From the NCBI GenBank assembly GCA_963782555.1, contig CAWAKB010000005.1, positions 992,001-1,056,000 of the forward strand: 64,000 nt of DNA, given 5' to 3'. Source of the stretch: Hyphomicrobium_A sp963782555 (GTDB taxonomy: Bacteria; Pseudomonadota; Alphaproteobacteria; Rhizobiales; Hyphomicrobiaceae). The translations under genes and the position numbers were made by a program. This document shows, in pieces, positions 26,510 through 35,635 of the stretch. The number at the start of each line of letters is the position of its first letter. Position 1 is the stretch's first letter. The notes beneath the pieces were generated by a model, which saw only the letters and a list, made by a program, of their open reading frames with translations, ran no database searches and was not told the origin of the DNA.

Positions 26510-27001
26510 ATGCGTACACCCATGGCCCTGATCCTCGTCATGGCATCGACGGCGCTGTGGGCCGGCGCCTTGCGCGCCACCGAGCCGCCGGCCGCAGCGC
26601 CGCTCCATCCTCATGCCGGCGCGCCGGCCAACGATGCGCGCGTGCTGGTGCAAATTCCCGCGCCCCTGCGCGCGCACATGCTCTCAAACATGCGCATCCA
26701 CGTCAGCGCCCTCAACGATATCTTGGAGGCGCTGGCGACCAAGCAGGAGGACAAGGCCGCCCACATCGCCGAGTGGCAGCTCGGCCTCTCCTCGCTCAAG
26801 GCGCACCAGGCGAAAGAGCTCGGCAAGTACATGCCGGCCGAGATGCGCGCCATCGGCTGGGCGATGCACAGCGCCGCCAGCCGCTTCGCGCTCGAGGCCC
26901 AGAACGCCGGCGTCACCGGCGATCTGCGCCCCGCACTCGCTGCGCTGGCCAAGGTCACGGCCCAGTGCACCGCCTGCCACGCCGGCTACCGCGTGCACTA
27001 G
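26510..27001 (+). CDS. cytochrome c'-like (class II) periplasmic cytochrome
   Basis: 163 aa from the ATG at 26510 (GGAAAG upstream). A signal peptide (MRTPMALILVMASTALWAGALRA) is followed by a four-helix-type domain (MLSNMRIHVSALNDILEALA, KAAHIAEWQLGLSSLK) and a single C-terminal CTACH haem site, as in class II cytochromes c. It would be matured by the ccm system encoded elsewhere in the window. The role may be NO binding or electron transfer. The same frame is open upstream into a DUF2478-like fragment, but the signal peptide marks the real start. It is convergent with the next gene. Confidence 0.8.
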   Translation: MRTPMALILVMASTALWAGALRATEPPAAAPLHPHAGAPANDARVLVQIPAPLRAHMLSNMRIHVSALNDILEALATKQEDKAAHIAEWQLGLSSLKAHQAKELGKYMPAEMRAIGWAMHSAASRFALEAQNAGVTGDLRPALAALAKVTAQCTACHAGYRVH

Positions 27002-27007
27002 GTACCG

Positions 27008-27243
27008 CTACTTGGAATGCACGAGATGCACGCCCCGCCCGCGCGGCGGGCGCGGCAGCGGACCAAACGCCATCAGGGCCCGGCAGGTGACGTCGGCGAG
27101 CAGCCGCCCCCGCTCGTCCATGCCCACCCATTGCGCGCCGGCACCCGCACCGCGATTGCCGAGGTGATCTCGTTCAGTCCGAGGATGATGGCGGTGGGGC
27201 GGTTGGCGCGGCGCAGGGCGCGGACAATGCTCGGGGCGATCAT
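27008..27243 (-). pseudogene. fragment of a nucleotide-binding cofactor-related protein (XdhC/EF2563-like), frameshifted
   Basis: ATG 27243 has AAGAGGAC upstream. The first frame reads MIAPSIVRALRRANRPTAIILGLNEITSAIAVRV, the start of a Rossmann-like protein with an IILGLNEITSAIA motif. After about 35 codons the frame shifts and continues AGAQWVGMDERGRLLADVTCRALMAFGP to TAG 27008. Proteins of this type (GLNEIxSAxAxRLH...RRxMAF) occur beside molybdoenzyme genes. This one is only 78 codons long, so both truncated and shifted. It lies next to a DUF2478 remnant, suggesting a decayed molybdenum-cofactor locus. Confidence 0.4.
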
Positions 27244-27440
27244 GACGTCCTCTTGCGGGCGATGCCGAGGCAACCGCAAGTGCCGTGCCAATCGCGCGCG
27301 AGCGACGTGACGGTGAGGCAACCGCGGTCTTTTTGCTCCCTGGGCCGTCTGCCGTTCGTTGTATACATTCGGACATAACGCGGCCGCCACGTCGCAATGC
27401 CGACAACGGCTCCGCGCCCGTCCCGCTACCGGCGGTTCCC

Positions 27441-28829
27441 TCAGAAATTGATGATCGCGCCGGTCAGCACCAGGTCGAGATCGTCGATCGGCGCGGCCGC
27501 GATCGGCCCGGTGGCGGCGGCGCCGTTGAGCTGGCGCAGCGTCACGTTTCCGCTGACGTGCCGGTAGGACGCATAGAGGATCATCGCCGCTGCATCGATG
27601 CCTTGCGCGAGGCCGACACCCACCAGGTTCATGTCCGATTGCCACACCGTCCAAGTGCCGAGCCCGGCCGGATTGAGCGGGTCCCCGGGGAAGACCGGAA
27701 TCCCGGTCGGCGCGCCGCCGTCATAGCGATAGAACTCGCCGTAGATCGTCGATTTGCCGAGCGCGTTGAACTTCCTCTCGAGCCCCACTTGCCCCGACCA
27801 GAACAGCTCTCCGTCGTCGACGCCGGTGCCGGAGAACCGCGCGGTGTCGTCGAGGACGCCCTCGATCGTCAGCCCGGCTCCCAGATTGAGGAACAGCCCC
27901 GTTGCCTCGTGGCGCACGCTGACGGAGCCGCTCACCTCGCGGCACTTGCTGGCATCGTCGCCCGAGGTGACGAAGCGGTTGAGCGCGCAGACGCCGAGGG
28001 AACGCGAGCCCGGCAGCAGGTCGAGAAAGCCGAGGCCGGCCGCGATATCCAGCCCGGCGATCTCGCCGCGGTAGCGCAGCGTCGCGTCCCAGAAATCGTC
28101 GTTGACCAGCGTTGCGGCGGCGGTCAAGCCGTTCCAGGTGGGGGAGACGTACTTGATGAGCTGGAAGCCGCGCTGCGTCTCGCCCGGCTGATCGCCGCCC
28201 GCCCCGATGATGCGCCGCCACGTGAGCGTGCGGCTGAGCGCGCCGTCGCGGCCTGAACGCAGAAACATGTTGAGGCCTGAATTCTCGACGGCGCCGTATT
28301 TTGCGAACCAGTCGGTCTGCGTGACGTTCGAATCCGCAATGTTGGTGAAGGATGGGAACGTGGTGCCGACGAGGACGGTGCCGTTGCGCTTGCTCTTGAG
28401 GAACCAGACGCTCTCGCGAATGTCGAGGGTGTCGTCACGCCGATCCACCGTACTGAGCTGGTTGACGAACTTGGTGTTGGCCGACCTGATGCCGACCTCC
28501 AGTCGGTAGCCCGCCTGCCAGTCGGAGGTGATGTTGGCGGCGCCAACAAAGCGCAGGCGCGTGCGCGCGTTGTCGTTGGTGACGACGTAGGCGTTGCTCT
28601 CGGCCCCGTCGTCCCAGCCGAGCAGGCCCTGGTTGATGAGGCCCGAGACCTCGAGCGCGACGTTGCGGTTGCCCTTGCGCGCGACCGTCGCCTCGAGCTC
28701 GGCGATGCGCGCCTCCAGATCCGCGCAACAAGCCGCACCCGGCACGACCGCGGCGGCGGCAGGCGTGGCGAGAATGATCAGCATCGCCGCGGTATGGAGT
28801 GCGGCACACGAGCCGCTCCGATTGCGCAC
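27441..28829 (-). CDS. alphaproteobacterial outer-membrane porin
   Basis: About 462 aa. I prefer the GTG at 28829 (GAGGGG upstream) because it gives a full signal peptide ending TPAAAA; the frame extends further to 28907. After the signal there is a short coiled coil (DLEARIAELEATVARKG), then VSGLINQGLLGWDDG and alternating strands typical of the porin_2/OmpC-like family, ending in a terminal Phe (TGAIINF). It is a trimeric beta-barrel diffusion channel. Two Cys (CALNRF, SKCREV) in an outer loop may form a disulfide. It is divergent from the kinase-like gene. Confidence 0.87.
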   Translation of the reverse strand: MRNRSGSCAALHTAAMLIILATPAAAAVVPGAACCADLEARIAELEATVARKGNRNVALEVSGLINQGLLGWDDGAESNAYVVTNDNARTRLRFVGAANITSDWQAGYRLEVGIRSANTKFVNQLSTVDRRDDTLDIRESVWFLKSKRNGTVLVGTTFPSFTNIADSNVTQTDWFAKYGAVENSGLNMFLRSGRDGALSRTLTWRRIIGAGGDQPGETQRGFQLIKYVSPTWNGLTAAATLVNDDFWDATLRYRGEIAGLDIAAGLGFLDLLPGSRSLGVCALNRFVTSGDDASKCREVSGSVSVRHEATGLFLNLGAGLTIEGVLDDTARFSGTGVDDGELFWSGQVGLERKFNALGKSTIYGEFYRYDGGAPTGIPVFPGDPLNPAGLGTWTVWQSDMNLVGVGLAQGIDAAAMILYASYRHVSGNVTLRQLNGAAATGPIAAAPIDDLDLVLTGAIINF

Positions 28830-29077
28830 GCCGGATGCCCCTCGTCCCGTGCAGCCCCGTCCTCGGCCATAGATCTGTGATCGCCTTAACAGATTCGCCG
28901 CCGTCACCGCGCCGACAATGTCGCGAGCCCGCGATCACATCGGGGGGCGCCAACTCGCCTCTTGGTCTGGCGACCGTCCCGACGTATTTTGTGCGCCATC
29001 GCGCAAGCACGTCAGCCAGCCGGGGCGAGCCCTGGCGCAGGGCGGCATCGATAAGCCTTGAGGGGGGCCGGCTATCC

Positions 29078-30589
29078 GTGGGCGATCCTTGGAACACAGA
29101 GGCGGCGCCCGAGGCGCGGCCCATCTTCGCCGCCGGCAGGCCCATCTCGCTGAGCGGCCGCACAATTGCCGGCAAGGCCTACGACCGCTTCTTCCTCGGC
29201 GGCTTTCTGGCGTTCATCCACAGCGCCGGCTACCGCTACACCGACTTTCATACCGGCAACGTCGGGCTCATTCCCCTCACGGGCATCTACGTCATCATCG
29301 ACTACGGTGGCAGCATAAAATGCGCGCTCGATCCCGCCGAGATGGCGGGCGACTTCATCGTGCCGAGCCTCGAGCTCACGCCCGAAGAGCTGGAGGCCTT
29401 CGTCTGCGGCTACATCGAGACGGCGCACCGCGAGATCGATCCGGGCTTCGGCGGCTACTCGTCGTCGCTGCTGGCAGCTCTGGGTTGCCACACCATCACC
29501 GACGATCCGCGCACGGCACCGCCCGGGTACCTGCGTGCCTTGCAGATACTGGATGAGCTGTTCGACGCCGGCGCGCCCCGCAACAATCAACGGCCCGACG
29601 ACGAGCTCTTGCGCCTGGCCGCCGCCGTCGTTCTCATGGGCTCCGATACCGGCCGCGCCCGCGCCGCCTACGTGCTCGCCAGGCTGTTCCCGGCGGCGGC
29701 CGACGGCGCCGCGCACGCGACGGCCAGATCCTTCCTCGGCGCGGCCCTCCCATCGCAGCACCGGCCGCTGCTCGACGGACTCGCCTTCCTCGCCGATGTG
29801 CCGCTCCTCGCCGGTGACGCCACGCAGATCGCCGCCGGCGACTGCTGCCCGCGCGCGCAATTTGCCGCCGCGCTTCTCGATCTGCTCGACGCCAACCCGA
29901 GCTGGGAGCCGCTCAGGACCGCGCTGAGCGAGGTGAGCTTCGCGCTGATGCGCAGCTCTTCTGCAGAGGATATCGCCTCCATACGAACCTCTCTCAACGC
30001 CGCGACGCTGGGAGTGGGATTTTGCCTCGATCACAGCACCAACGTGGAGCGGTTCGAGACAAATCACTACCTCTTCTGGAACGCACTCGGCGCCGCGGGG
30101 CTCGCCAGCCGGCTCAATTCCGACGCCGTCGCCGCGGACGAGCGTCTGGCGCAGTGTCTGTTGCTCGGCCGCGCCGCAATGTTTGAACTGGAGTTTTGGG
30201 GCGCCTCCTTCAGCCGCAAGCGGCTCGGCAAGGAGGAGGTGTGCTGGCATGCGCTCGACATGGCGCTCCAGGCGGCACGCCAAAGCGTCCTGCTCGCCGA
30301 GGGGCTTTTGCAGGCCATGGCGGCGCGCGGCGTCTCCGACACCTACATCTCCGTCTTGGCGATGACTCTGGAGGCCTACCGCCACGCCAACCACTGCGTC
30401 GGCGCCGCCGTCATGCAGCGCCTCGATGTGCCCGTCAGTCGGTTGAGCGGCGGCAGCGCGGAGGTGCTGATTGGAGAGAGGAAGTGGCTCGAGAGCTTCA
30501 TCGCCGCGCTGCGCAACGGCGCCTTGACGACCGATCGCTATCAGCAGCTATTCGACGCCGGCAAGGCGTTCACGGCCACTTCGCGCTGA
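29078..30589 (+). CDS. orphan kinase-C-lobe-like protein with long helical domain
   Basis: 503 aa from a GTG at 29078, with GAGGGGGG 9 bases upstream; the open frame reaches back to 28799 without a site. Residues 37-80 read YDRFFLGGFLAFIHSAGYRY, then TDFHTGNVGL and VIIDYGG. This is the catalytic loop (Asp56, His58, Asn61) and metal loop (Asp75) pattern of ABC1/aminoglycoside-kinase-like enzymes. Only about 55 residues precede it, so the N-lobe with the ATP-binding Lys is missing. The remaining 400 residues are helical and not recognised. A membrane-anchored gene follows 15 bases later, so the two are probably an operon. Confidence 0.72.
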   Translation: MGDPWNTEAAPEARPIFAAGRPISLSGRTIAGKAYDRFFLGGFLAFIHSAGYRYTDFHTGNVGLIPLTGIYVIIDYGGSIKCALDPAEMAGDFIVPSLELTPEELEAFVCGYIETAHREIDPGFGGYSSSLLAALGCHTITDDPRTAPPGYLRALQILDELFDAGAPRNNQRPDDELLRLAAAVVLMGSDTGRARAAYVLARLFPAAADGAAHATARSFLGAALPSQHRPLLDGLAFLADVPLLAGDATQIAAGDCCPRAQFAAALLDLLDANPSWEPLRTALSEVSFALMRSSSAEDIASIRTSLNAATLGVGFCLDHSTNVERFETNHYLFWNALGAAGLASRLNSDAVAADERLAQCLLLGRAAMFELEFWGASFSRKRLGKEEVCWHALDMALQAARQSVLLAEGLLQAMAARGVSDTYISVLAMTLEAYRHANHCVGAAVMQRLDVPVSRLSGGSAEVLIGERKWLESFIAALRNGALTTDRYQQLFDAGKAFTATSR

Positions 30590-30604
30590 ACATAGGGGGC
30601 GGAC

Positions 30605-31387
30605 ATGACGGATGCAGGCGCAAAGCCGGGGGACGGCAAATGCCTCTTGGCGGACCGCTCCATGGTGGGCTTGCTGACCGGCGATCGCATGAGCGAGCTC
30701 AAGGGCCTGCGGGCCCTCGTTCAGCAGTACGGCGTCATCGCCTACGAGGCGGCCGGCGCCAGCGAGTTGGAAAGACGCATTCAGGACAACAACAGCATTC
30801 AGGGCCGAACCTTGAGCGTCTCGAGCTCGCAGCTGCCGAAGCTGGCGGAGGCGGACACTGTCGCATTGCGCCACGAGCTCGACGCCCTCGTCGCCAACCC
30901 GTCCGTCCAGGTCGCGGTGCAGAACTATATCGTCGACATCGGCGGCGTGAAGCGCGAGGACAAGGAGCTGATCGGCTACTGGTTTCGCCTGCTGATGATG
31001 GCGCGCACGCTTTCCGCCGACATCCTTTGCTCGTTCCCGCGATACAAGCTCGTTAGGCAAATCCTCAAAGAAACCGGGCTCTCGCCGACGGAGAAACGCG
31101 GCTCGGCCGACCTCTACACGCTGGAGGTCGAGAGCAGCTTTCCGCTGCCGCCGACGTCCGTCGGCGCGCAAAGGATCAAGATCTTGTCCTTTGACGATCT
31201 CGCGGCCAAGAGCGTCTTCCGGCCTGAGGACCTCTTCGATCCCAAGACGTTCGTGCGGCGGACCGAGGCCCGCTGGGGGCGGACAGCGGCCTTCGTCGTC
31301 TCCTTCATCATCATCGTCGGAATGACCGTCGTCTTCTTCATCGAGAACGGCGACACCATTCAAAAATATCTCGCTTCGATCTTTTGA
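30605..31387 (+). CDS. hypothetical protein with C-terminal membrane anchor
   Basis: 260 aa with GGGGGCGGAC before the ATG. The cytoplasmic part is mixed alpha/beta (LRHELDALVANPSVQVAVQNYIVDIGG...LIGYWFRLLMMARTLSADILCSFPRYKLVRQILKETG). One transmembrane helix near residues 228-250 (AAFVVSFIIIVGMTVVFFIE) anchors it at the C-terminus. No family is recognised. It follows the orphan kinase-like gene by 15 bases and probably acts with it, perhaps tethering it to the membrane. Confidence 0.72.
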   Translation: MTDAGAKPGDGKCLLADRSMVGLLTGDRMSELKGLRALVQQYGVIAYEAAGASELERRIQDNNSIQGRTLSVSSSQLPKLAEADTVALRHELDALVANPSVQVAVQNYIVDIGGVKREDKELIGYWFRLLMMARTLSADILCSFPRYKLVRQILKETGLSPTEKRGSADLYTLEVESSFPLPPTSVGAQRIKILSFDDLAAKSVFRPEDLFDPKTFVRRTEARWGRTAAFVVSFIIIVGMTVVFFIENGDTIQKYLASIF

Positions 31388-31388
31388 G

Positions 31389-31405
31389 TTGGCGTGGCGC
31401 GCCAA
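31389..31405. terminator. short hairpin between convergent genes
   Basis: TTGGCG and CGCCAA form a 6-bp stem with a 5-base loop in the 20-base gap between two convergent stop codons. It could serve both directions, but has no clear T-run on the plus strand. Confidence 0.35.
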
Positions 31406-31407
31406 GC

Positions 31408-31680
31408 TCAGCGCTTGTCGGCGGGCAGCGTCATGACCGCAATCCCCATCGACACGCTGGAGAAGGTGAGCACGTTGAAGGCGTAGAGGAGCAGGAGCGG
31501 CAGCACCGGATCATCGGCCTCCGTCATGAGGTCCTTCAGGCCCGCCACGTTGAGCAGCACCAAGAGCGACACGAAGGCAACACCGATCGCTGCCCCCAGC
31601 AGCAGGTGCAGGCCGAGGAAATGCAAGTGCGGCGGCAGACGCCGCAGCGGCTCAGCGAGCTTGCGAAGGTTGCTCTTCAT
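31408..31680 (-). CDS. small two-helix membrane protein
   Basis: 90 aa. A basic N-terminus (MKSNLRKLAEPLRRL) is followed by two hydrophobic segments, LHLLLGAAIGVAFVSLLVLLNVAGL (about 24-48) and LPLLLLYAFNVLTFSSVSMGIAVM (about 60-83). No family is named. The N-terminal pattern and length are typical of small conserved inner-membrane proteins in Rhizobiales. It is divergent from the PBP1A gene. Confidence 0.7.
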   Translation of the reverse strand: MKSNLRKLAEPLRRLPPHLHFLGLHLLLGAAIGVAFVSLLVLLNVAGLKDLMTEADDPVLPLLLLYAFNVLTFSSVSMGIAVMTLPADKR

Positions 31681-32013
31681 TGCGGGCGCCTATGCTGGCC
31701 GACCGTGCACGGGTGTAGCAGGAGTATATGGGATCGGCGGCACCTGATGACACGTCGATCACGGCGTCGGGCGCCACCCCGAAGCGGGCCCCATCCCCCT
31801 GGAAGACCCGGCCGTCTCAATGGCTTGCTTGTGCACCAGGGCTCGAGAATACCGGGGGCCTGCCCCGTGCGCCTTAACATCGCTCATTTGGGGAATGTAT
31901 AAGGGGCCGACCTGGGTTAAGACGTAGTCGAGTCGCGCGCCGTCCGGCGCAATGCCGCGAGCACGCTGCGCGGGCTACCACCGGAACGAAAAAGCACCGG
32001 AAACGACAAAGAC
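31681..32013. other. non-coding region between divergent genes
   Basis: 333 bases with no convincing gene. It should hold promoters for the small membrane protein (leftward) and PBP1A (rightward). No hairpin or known regulatory motif stood out. Confidence 0.45.
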
Positions 32014-34317
32014 GTGCAGGACTGGTTCTTCAAGCAAGGCCGCCGCGAGAAGCTCATCAACTGGATGGGCCTCGATTCGAGGCTCAACTCCACGCTGGCC
32101 GAGACCTGGGCGGCGATCCGCGACTATTGGAACGCCGGCTCGAGCTTCTTTGCCCGCTTCAAGCTCACGGGCTGGAAGCGCCTTGCCAACGAGGCGGGGT
32201 CCGAGGCGCTGACACTGGGCGCCGGCGGCCTCGTCGTCATGTTCGCCCTCGCCATTCCGGCCTTTCACGAGTTCGACGAGGCCAAGTTCCTGACGGGCCA
32301 GTATGCCGTCAAGTTCCTCGACCAGAACGGCAACGAGATCGGCAAGCGCGGCATCCTCCAGAACAACTCGGTCCCGCTCGACGAGATCCCTGATTCGCTG
32401 ATCAAGGCGACGCTCGCCACCGAGGACCGCCGCTTCTTCGACCACTGGGGCATCGACGTCATCGGCACCTTGCGCGCGCTGTTCACCAACCTGCAGGCCA
32501 ACGAGGTGGTCCAGGGCGGCTCCTCGATTACCCAGCAGGTCGCCAAGATCCTCTTCCTGTCATCGGAGCGCTCGCTCCAGCGCAAGATCAAGGAGGCCTT
32601 CCTGGCGCTGCTGCTCGAGAGCCGCTACTCCAAACGCCAGATATTGAAGCTCTACTTCGACCGCGCCTACATGGGCGGCGGCGCCTTCGGCGTGGAGGCG
32701 GCCTCGGAGTACTACTTCGGCAAGTCGGTGCGGCAGATCAACCTGGCTGAATCGGCAATGCTCGCCGGCCTCTTCAAGGCGCCGACCAAGTATGCCCCGC
32801 ACGTCAATCTGCCCGCCTCGCGCGCGCGCACCAACGATGTGCTGAACAACCTGGTGGAGGCCGGATACTACACCTCGGGCCAGGTGCACGAGGCCCGCAT
32901 CCACCCCGCGGTCATCGTCGAGAACCGCAATACCAACAGCCCCGACTGGTTCCTCGACTGGGCGTTCGAGGAGGTGCAGCGCATCGCGGCTGGCCGCGGT
33001 CAGTATGTGCTGACCGCGCGCACCACCGTCGATCTCAGCATGCAGAAGGCGACGGACGAGGCACTCACCACGGCCCTGAAGCAGTACCGCGGCAACCGCG
33101 TCACCTCGGGCGCCATCGTGCTGATGGATACCGACGGCGCGGTCCGCGCGCTGACCGGCGGCCCCGATTACGGCGAGAGCCAGTTCAACCGCGCCACCCA
33201 CGCGCGCCGCCAGCCAGGCTCCTCCTTCAAGGTCTACGTCTACGCCACGGCGCTCGAGAACGGCTTCACGCCGACGACGACCGTGCGCGATGCCTCGCGC
33301 TCGTGCGGCAACTGGCATCCGCAGAACTACGGCGGCAGCCACGGCTCGGGCGCGCGCATGCCGCTGTGGCAAGCGCTCGCCCGCTCGCTCAATACGGTGG
33401 CCGCCGAGCTGTCCTTCAAGGTCGGCCGCGACAAGGTGATCGAGATGACGAAGCGCCTCGGCATCACCGGGATCAAGAAGACCTGCTCCATGGCCCTCGG
33501 CGATTACGGCATCAGCCCGCTGCAGCATGCCGGCGGCGTCGGAACTTTCGCCAACGACGGCAAGCTCGCCAAGCCCTATGCCATCCTCGACCTCGTCAAC
33601 TCTAAGGGCGATCTCATTTACAGCCACGACCGCGACGAGCCGCCAGCCCCCCAGGTCGTCAGCCGCAAGGTCGCCGAGGAGATGAACTGGATGTTGAACA
33701 AGGTCGTGACCGACGGCACCGGTCACATCGCCAATCTCGACTTCACCAACGTGGCCGGCAAGACCGGCACCTCGACCGGCCCCAAGGACGTCTGGTTCGT
33801 CGGCTTCACCGGCAAGTACGTCGGCGTCGTCTGGCTCGGCAACGACGACAATCGCCCCATGGCTCCCGGCACGACCGGCGGCCACTTTGCCGGCCCCGTA
33901 TGGCATTCCTTCATGTCCGTGGTGCACACCGACATGAACATCCCCACCATCCCCGGTCTGCAGCCGCACCCCGTGCAAGTGGCCGAGCAGCAGCGTCTCG
34001 CCGCGCTGCGCGCCCAAGGTGCGGCCGGCGCCGCCGCTGCGGGTGACAACGCGCAGCATGCCTCTACGGCCCTCATGTCCGAGCAGACGCGCGAAGCCCT
34101 GAAGCACGTGGCGCACGATCTGCGCAAGGCGGCGGGCCTCAGCGATCCGGTCCCCGACCCGGCCGGGCAAGGTCCGCCCGGTACGCCGGGCCACGCGCCC
34201 GTCTTGCCTCCGGGCAAGCGGGCGGATGGAACCGCGCCACGCAACGGGCTGCCGCAGGGCCGCACCTTCGGCGCCGCACAGCCAAACGACGGAACCTCGC
34301 GTCGTGCTGTCCCATAG
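32014..34317 (+). CDS. class A penicillin-binding protein 1A (transglycosylase/transpeptidase)
   Basis: 767 aa from GTG 32014. A membrane helix lies near residues 66-84. The GT51 glycosyltransferase domain starts with ATEDRRFFDHWGID (catalytic Glu137) and contains GGSSITQQVAK. The transpeptidase domain has the SxxK nucleophile Ser403 (PGSSFK), SxN at 458-460 (SLN) and KTGT at 583-586. The last 110 residues are a low-complexity Ala/Pro/Gly tail. It polymerises and crosslinks peptidoglycan in the periplasm. Full length and intact; followed by the DUF1214/DUF1254 genes with a small overlap. Confidence 0.93.
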   Translation: MQDWFFKQGRREKLINWMGLDSRLNSTLAETWAAIRDYWNAGSSFFARFKLTGWKRLANEAGSEALTLGAGGLVVMFALAIPAFHEFDEAKFLTGQYAVKFLDQNGNEIGKRGILQNNSVPLDEIPDSLIKATLATEDRRFFDHWGIDVIGTLRALFTNLQANEVVQGGSSITQQVAKILFLSSERSLQRKIKEAFLALLLESRYSKRQILKLYFDRAYMGGGAFGVEAASEYYFGKSVRQINLAESAMLAGLFKAPTKYAPHVNLPASRARTNDVLNNLVEAGYYTSGQVHEARIHPAVIVENRNTNSPDWFLDWAFEEVQRIAAGRGQYVLTARTTVDLSMQKATDEALTTALKQYRGNRVTSGAIVLMDTDGAVRALTGGPDYGESQFNRATHARRQPGSSFKVYVYATALENGFTPTTTVRDASRSCGNWHPQNYGGSHGSGARMPLWQALARSLNTVAAELSFKVGRDKVIEMTKRLGITGIKKTCSMALGDYGISPLQHAGGVGTFANDGKLAKPYAILDLVNSKGDLIYSHDRDEPPAPQVVSRKVAEEMNWMLNKVVTDGTGHIANLDFTNVAGKTGTSTGPKDVWFVGFTGKYVGVVWLGNDDNRPMAPGTTGGHFAGPVWHSFMSVVHTDMNIPTIPGLQPHPVQVAEQQRLAALRAQGAAGAAAAGDNAQHASTALMSEQTREALKHVAHDLRKAAGLSDPVPDPAGQGPPGTPGHAPVLPPGKRADGTAPRNGLPQGRTFGAAQPNDGTSRRAVP

Positions 34318-34957
34318 CGCGCTGACCCCCATCCATGTCGTTCTGCACCGAACGCAGAAGCGGCTGTCGATGTTCCTGGCGCTGCTCGGCGACTGGGCGG
34401 CCTTCATTGGCGTGGTCCTGATCTTGGGGCTCGGCACCAGCTGGTACATGATCGACATCGGCACGCCGCTGACGACGCTGCGGCAGGGCCCCTGGGTGAG
34501 TTGGACCTCGGCGGGCCGTGCCGACGCCGATCCTTACACGCGCGCCCATTTCGCGCGGCTGGGGACGCTGCAGCTGTCGGCGGAGATGACGCTCACCTAT
34601 ACCGCCTACACCGACAGCGAGGGCCGACGGCTGCATTCATCCTGCGACTACACCGTCGTCGGCCGCGAGCCTTCGTCGAGCTGGTGGAGCCTCACCGTGT
34701 TCGATGATCGCGGCGAGCTGATCGCCAACCCGGCGCAACGCTACGCCTTCACCGGCGAGACCATCGCCCTGCACCCCGACGGCACGTTCCTCGTCGCTCT
34801 GGCACGCGACGCGCGGCCCGGGAACTGGCTGCCGACCGGCGGCGCGGGACATCTCGCCCTCGTATTCACGACGGTCGACGCCAACACGCCGCTTCTGGCC
34901 AAGCCCGCGGCGGAGCAAACGCCCCTGCCCGAAATCCGGCGGATCCAATGCCGATAG
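34304..34957 (+). CDS. DUF1214 domain-containing protein
   Basis: About 217 aa from GTG 34304, which overlaps the PBP gene by 14 bases; ATG 34370 directly before the membrane segment (MFLALLGDWAAFIGVVLILGLG) is an alternative. The DUF1214 features are GPWVSWTSAGRADADPYTRAHFARLG, CDYTVVGREPSSSWWSLTVFDDRG and PAQRYAFTG. The domain is a beta-rich, probably periplasmic fold of unknown function that normally forms a pair with the DUF1254 gene. The next gene starts inside its last codons. Confidence 0.85.
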   Translation: MLSHSALTPIHVVLHRTQKRLSMFLALLGDWAAFIGVVLILGLGTSWYMIDIGTPLTTLRQGPWVSWTSAGRADADPYTRAHFARLGTLQLSAEMTLTYTAYTDSEGRRLHSSCDYTVVGREPSSSWWSLTVFDDRGELIANPAQRYAFTGETIALHPDGTFLVALARDARPGNWLPTGGAGHLALVFTTVDANTPLLAKPAAEQTPLPEIRRIQCR

Positions 34958-35532
34958 ATCTGCGCGAGCGTCTGAGGAAAGCCAACTGGCAGCTGATCAT
35001 CGCAGCGCCCATTGCCGCCGGCATCCTGCACATCTGTGCGACGCTGGCCGCGCCTTATCTGACGGCCGCGTCCGCCTTTACCCGCCTGGCGCCGGGCCTG
35101 CCAGTCAACAAGATGCAGGTGCTTCACGACATCGCGCCCGGCGCCCAGCCGTTACCCTTCCTTTCGCCGCACGCGCGCTATGCCATGTGCCGGTTCAACT
35201 CCACGGGCGGGCCCGTGAGCGTCACCGCGACGCTGCCGCCCGATCCGGGTTGGATGCTCGCGGTCATCTCGCCGCAAGGCGACAACATCTATTCGGCGGC
35301 CTCGACGCCGGGGCGCGAGACGCCCATCGCGCTGGTGCTCGTGCCTTCCGAGAACCATTTCCTCGGAGTCACACCCGAAGCGCGCGGCATCTCCCGCAAC
35401 GACCAGCCACCCGTCCCTATCGCGGCAAAGCGCGGCATCGTCGTGGTGCGCGGGCCCGACAAAGGTCTCGCGTATCATGGTGAGGTGGAGCGGGACTTGC
35501 ACAAGGCGACCTGCTCGGCGCGCCCCTTCTGA
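34948..35532 (+). CDS. DUF1254 domain-containing protein
   Basis: 194 aa. An N-terminal membrane helix (QLIIAAPIAAGILHICATLAAP) precedes a periplasmic domain (SPHARYAMCRFNSTGGPVSVTATLPPDPGWMLAVISPQGDNIYSA) and a C-terminal GIVVVRGPDKGL segment, all typical of the short DUF1254 proteins. The start overlaps the DUF1214 gene by 10 bases, so the two are translationally coupled. Function unknown; the pairing and position next to PBP1A suggest a cell-envelope role. Confidence 0.85.
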   Translation: MPIDLRERLRKANWQLIIAAPIAAGILHICATLAAPYLTAASAFTRLAPGLPVNKMQVLHDIAPGAQPLPFLSPHARYAMCRFNSTGGPVSVTATLPPDPGWMLAVISPQGDNIYSAASTPGRETPIALVLVPSENHFLGVTPEARGISRNDQPPVPIAAKRGIVVVRGPDKGLAYHGEVERDLHKATCSARPF

Positions 35533-35559
35533 CGCCGCCAGCTGCGGCCAACGCCGTAG

Positions 35560-35593
35560 CGGATGAGAGGGGCGTGGTCCGCCGTCTCATCCG
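35560..35593. terminator. hairpin between convergent genes
   Basis: CGGATGAGA (35560-35568) and TCTCATCCG (35585-35593) form a perfect 9-bp stem with a 16-base GC-rich loop. It lies 27 bases after the DUF1254 stop and before the end of the convergent small gene. Confidence 0.5.
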
Positions 35594-35635
35594 GGCAGCG
35601 GACTGAGGCTGAGCGAGAAAGCGGCCAAGCTCGCG

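Noticed and set aside
28799..29077. Extension of the kinase-like gene to an ATG at 28799
   Set aside because: The extra residues are low-complexity Arg/Pro/Ser and would overlap the start of the divergent porin; the GTG at 29078 has a strong ribosome site.
32560..34464. 634-codon open frame antisense to PBP1A
   Set aside because: Composition is that of reversed GC-rich codons; PBP1A has all catalytic motifs on the other strand.
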